IMG/VR virus record: IMGVR_UViG_3300025778_000092
Span: 1-21,099 of that record
Length of the DNA: 21,099 nucleotides
Origin: a virus
Strand: one strand, 5' to 3'
Shown here piece by piece: positions 18,337 through 21,099 of the stretch; within the stretch, counting starts at the first letter, position 1; every line of letters starts with the position of its first letter. Below the pieces are notes generated by a model. That model made no database searches and was not told the DNA's origin. It saw only the letters and a list, made by a program, of their open reading frames with translations. The position numbers and the translations under genes are program-made.

Positions 18337-21099
18337 TTATACCATTGTAAACATTTTCCACCCTGCTGAAGTATATACATACAATCCTTCTACTGTATCA
18401 GTACAATAAAACATTAAACCTACTGCAGGAGAACTTATAGCAGTTCTTTGTGCATTCGTGCCGCGAGGTGGTAGGAAACCCTGCGTTGTAGATGACATAG
18501 AAAGCAAAGCAGAAGCAGTAGTAGATGTTGTACCTAATGTTAAACTTCCGTATAGAGCAGTTTGTGTTGTAGATGAGTTACCTATTATTGTTGTGTTAGA
18601 ACCTAAACCTGTTGTTTGGTAACCTATTACTATTTGGTTGGTTTGTGAAGAAGCTAATGGTTGAGAATTAGCTCCTATTATAATACTATTATCAACTACA
18701 GTAGCAGCATTTGCAGCAATGTTTCCTATTATCACATTACTTGAACCTGTTGTATTTGCAAGCAAGGCATTATTACCTAAGGCAGTATTATTAGAACCTG
18801 TGGTGTTGTTATACATTGTATAATGACCTTGAGCATTATTTTGATTACCTGTTGTATTTGCTGCTAATGCACTATCACCTATTGCATTATTAAATGTACC
18901 TGTGGTGTTATTATACAAAGCAAGTAATCCTACTGCTGTGTTGTAACCACCTGTTGTATTTTTAAATAGAGCACTTACTCCTACTGCTGTATTATTTGAA
19001 CCTGTAGTATTAGCTTGCCCTGCAGAAACACCTATAAAAGTATTACTACCTCCTGTTGTAATAGCTGCTCCTGCGTTTGAACCTAATACACTATTTTGCG
19101 AACCTGTTGTATTATTTTTTAACGCTGAAACACCTATTGCAGTATTTGTTGAAATTGCTCCACCTCCTAAGCCAACTGTTATTGTATTTATTATAGCATC
19201 TCCTGTGTTAGTAATTCTACTTAAATAAGTTGTATTAGAAGTAGGAACTGTTCCTGCCGTTGATGTTCCGTTAATATCAGTAAATGAGTTAGTAGAAGAT
19301 GTGTAATAAACGTTTTGAGCATTTGTTGCAGTACCTCTATAAATTCTATAAGATGCTGCCCCTGTTACTGCAGTCCAAGATAAAGCAATGCTTGATGTTG
19401 TACCTGTTGTAGTCGCTGAAACCTCTTGAGAACCTGTTGTTGTGTTTCCGTAAATATCTACTGCTACTATTTGATAATAATATGTACCTGCTGCTAAAGT
19501 ACCACCTGTTGTGGAAGGAGTAGCCACAGGTAAACCGATTGAAACAGGATTTAAAGAACCTAATGTCAAGTTTCCTTGAATAGCAGTATTAGTTGTAAGG
19601 TTATTACCTATTACTGTTGTGTTTGAACCATATCCTACTTGACCTATTGTTAGATTATATCCTGCAATGACTATTTCGTTTGAATTAGCATTTGCAGATG
19701 CACGAACATTCATGCCTAAGTAAATAGAACTTCCAGATGTAGTATTTAAAACACTTGATGACAATCCTGCATTATTACCTGCTTGTGGACCTAATGCTAT
19801 ATTATAAGCACTACTTGTTAAGTTTAGTAAAGATTGCCAACCTATTGCCACATTAGTAGTTCCTACGTTAATAGAAAGTCCAGATTGTTGTCCTATTAAA
19901 ACATTTGCATTTCCTGAGCTAATAGCTGAACCTGCTAAAGTTCCCATCAAAGTATTACTACTTGCCGTTGTAATATTTTGACCTGAATTTGTACCTATTA
20001 TAGTATTACTACCTCCTGTTGTAATAGCACCACCTGCGTTTGAGCCTATTAATGTATTATTAAGTCCTGATGTAATTAAGCCTCCTGCAGCATATCCTAT
20101 TGCAGTATTGTTAAATGCACTTACTATGGAAGATAATGCTCCATATCCTAATGAAGTATTTTGGTATGAATTAATACCTATTGAGAATCTACCACTATTT
20201 AAGCCTATAAATGTGTTAGTTGCAGAAGCTCCACTTGCTCTTACTTCTATGTTTGCAGTGCCTGAACTATTTTGAAAAGTAGTTGTAGCTGAACCTGCGG
20301 TAACTTGCTTAATAGACATAACAACTGTTCCATCAAAATCAGTAGTAGGTGTAATAACTAATGAAGCGGTTGATGTAGCTTTTCCATAAGCGACACCTGA
20401 AGAAGATGCTCCTGAAAAAGTTAATCCACCAAGAAAAAAGGTAATTGTACCTGCCGTTCTTGTTGTAATCGTATAAGTAAATGCATAGTTGTTACCTACA
20501 ACCGCAGCCAACGTATTTGTTAAGTTTGTAGTATTACCTGTAGTATGCGTAAACGAAGGATAAGAGCCTGTCCAACCTGTAGAAGTCCAACCTGAAGAAG
20601 TTAAAAGTTCAGCTCCTAACTGACCACCATCACTTGCAGTAGTTCCTACAAAGGTTTGTAATCCGTTTAAACGAGTTGTTCCTGCTACATCTAATTTATA
20701 TCCTGAGTCTGTACCTCCTGTACCTATTCCAACATCACCTGTAGGAAACCAAGTTAAAATACCATTTACACCAACAAAATTTAAACTACCAAAATTTGAA
20801 GCACTTCCATCTGATGAATGTTGATAAGTAACGTGTATTCCATTATTTAATGTTCTTGATTTACCACCCATTAACAAAACAATATTTGAGCCATTTGATG
20901 CATTTGGAGACATGGCTAAATAATGTGAAACAAAACTATGAACACCACTTGTAGTATTAATAGAATTAACTGTAGAAATTGTATTGGTAAGAGGAAATGC
21001 AGAACTTATTCTTATCCCATAATTTGATACCCCTGTAAAAGCACCATTAGTAAACGTAGGGTTAATATCTAATCCTACAAGAACATCACCATTAGCTGC
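18337..21099 (-). CDS. Long tail fibre with YadA-head-like repeats, 5' end outside window
   Basis: The frame stays open through the right edge (62 codons beyond the first in-window ATG at 20913), so at least 920 aa are present and the N-terminus is missing. Numbering from that ATG: a jelly-roll-like, possibly carbohydrate-binding region spans ~100-230. A first block of NTxIGxxxG repeats covers ~235-420 and ends in a cap (SNTTVIGNN...NLTLGS). A fibronectin-III-like domain (~450-560, YYYQIVAVD...AASYRIYRG) follows. A second repeat block (NTAIGVSALKNNTTG...) ends in a similar cap. The C-terminus is GFLPPRGTNAQRTAI...GLYVYTSAGWKMF, a common phage fibre end. It lacks a signal peptide in view. It resembles trimeric autotransporter heads. 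Confidence 0.8.
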   Translation of the reverse strand, partial: AANGDVLVGLDINPTFTNGAFTGVSNYGIRISSAFPLTNTISTVNSINTTSGVHSFVSHYLAMSPNASNGSNIVLLMGGKSRTLNNGIHVTYQHSSDGSASNFGSLNFVGVNGILTWFPTGDVGIGTGGTDSGYKLDVAGTTRLNGLQTFVGTTASDGGQLGAELLTSSGWTSTGWTGSYPSFTHTTGNTTNLTNTLAAVVGNNYAFTYTITTRTAGTITFFLGGLTFSGASSSGVAYGKATSTASLVITPTTDFDGTVVMSIKQVTAGSATTTFQNSSGTANIEVRASGASATNTFIGLNSGRFSIGINSYQNTSLGYGALSSIVSAFNNTAIGYAAGGLITSGLNNTLIGSNAGGAITTGGSNTIIGTNSGQNITTASSNTLMGTLAGSAISSGNANVLIGQQSGLSINVGTTNVAIGWQSLLNLTSSAYNIALGPQAGNNAGLSSSVLNTTSGSSIYLGMNVRASANANSNEIVIAGYNLTIGQVGYGSNTTVIGNNLTTNTAIQGNLTLGSLNPVSIGLPVATPSTTGGTLAAGTYYYQIVAVDIYGNTTTGSQEVSATTTGTTSSIALSWTAVTGAASYRIYRGTATNAQNVYYTSSTNSFTDINGTSTAGTVPTSNTTYLSRITNTGDAIINTITVGLGGGAISTNTAIGVSALKNNTTGSQNSVLGSNAGAAITTGGSNTFIGVSAGQANTTGSNNTAVGVSALFKNTTGGYNTAVGLLALYNNTTGTFNNAIGDSALAANTTGNQNNAQGHYTMYNNTTGSNNTALGNNALLANTTGSSNVIIGNIAANAATVVDNSIIIGANSQPLASSQTNQIVIGYQTTGLGSNTTIIGNSSTTQTALYGSLTLGTTSTTASALLSMSSTTQGFLPPRGTNAQRTAISSPAVGLMFYCTDTVEGLYVYTSAGWKMFTMV

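Overview
The window is a piece of a tailed-phage (Caudoviricetes) genome, or a prophage, whose host is most likely a member of the Bacteroidota. The DNA is AT-rich. Most starts lack a Shine-Dalgarno site, and several genes carry the Bacteroidota-type -7 promoter element TAnnTTTG. Gene families typical of phages of that phylum are present, including a BT4734/VirE-N-type primase fused to a helicase and short tail proteins. Both window ends cut through genes: a RecE-like nuclease on the left and a long tail fibre on the right.

Region 1 (1-5644, + strand) holds tightly packed, often overlapping replication and accessory genes. They are a RecE-like PD-(D/E)XK exonuclease, two small unknowns, an HExxH protein, a free-standing DnaA domain-IV protein, a PrimPol-like primase-helicase, two small helix-turn-helix proteins, an unknown, a 53-aa zinc-ribbon protein, a possible SSB-like protein, an unusually short tRNA gene and an unknown.

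Region 2 (5645-8370, + strand) is the packaging module. An HNH homing endonuclease (NUMOD4-HNH-AP2) sits at the 5' end of the terminase large subunit gene. The first eight codons of the terminase occur twice: once at the old start next to the promoter, and once, synonymously recoded, immediately after the endonuclease, where they restore the terminase.

Region 3 (8372-11970, - strand) reads as a lysis operon plus accessory genes: two tiny Pro/Glu-tailed proteins, an XhlA-like coiled-coil/TM protein, a two-TM holin candidate, a u-spanin candidate (lipobox plus C-terminal TM), a possible peptidoglycan hydrolase, a metallophosphoesterase, two small unknowns and a second HExxH protein.

Region 4 (12051-14901, + strand) has its own promoter and encodes two overlapping glycosyltransferases. 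The second fuses a GT4-like GT-B domain to a C-terminal domain resembling bacterial autotransporter heptosyltransferases (BAHT), with the four-cysteine iron-finger pattern. Its 5' end carries a G7 tract.

Region 5 (14884-21099, - strand) encodes tail fibre or adhesin proteins rich in Ser, Thr, Gly and Asn: a long fibre with YadA-head-like repeats, a collagen-like Gly-X-Y fibre ending in an S74 self-cleaving chaperone domain, and a Cys-containing fibre. A GIY-YIG homing endonuclease and an 82-aa protein lie among them. The most interesting hypothesis is that the BAHT-like enzyme O-glycosylates these autotransporter-like, Ser/Thr-rich fibres. This is inference from family and neighbourhood. No stretch over 300 bases lacks a gene.
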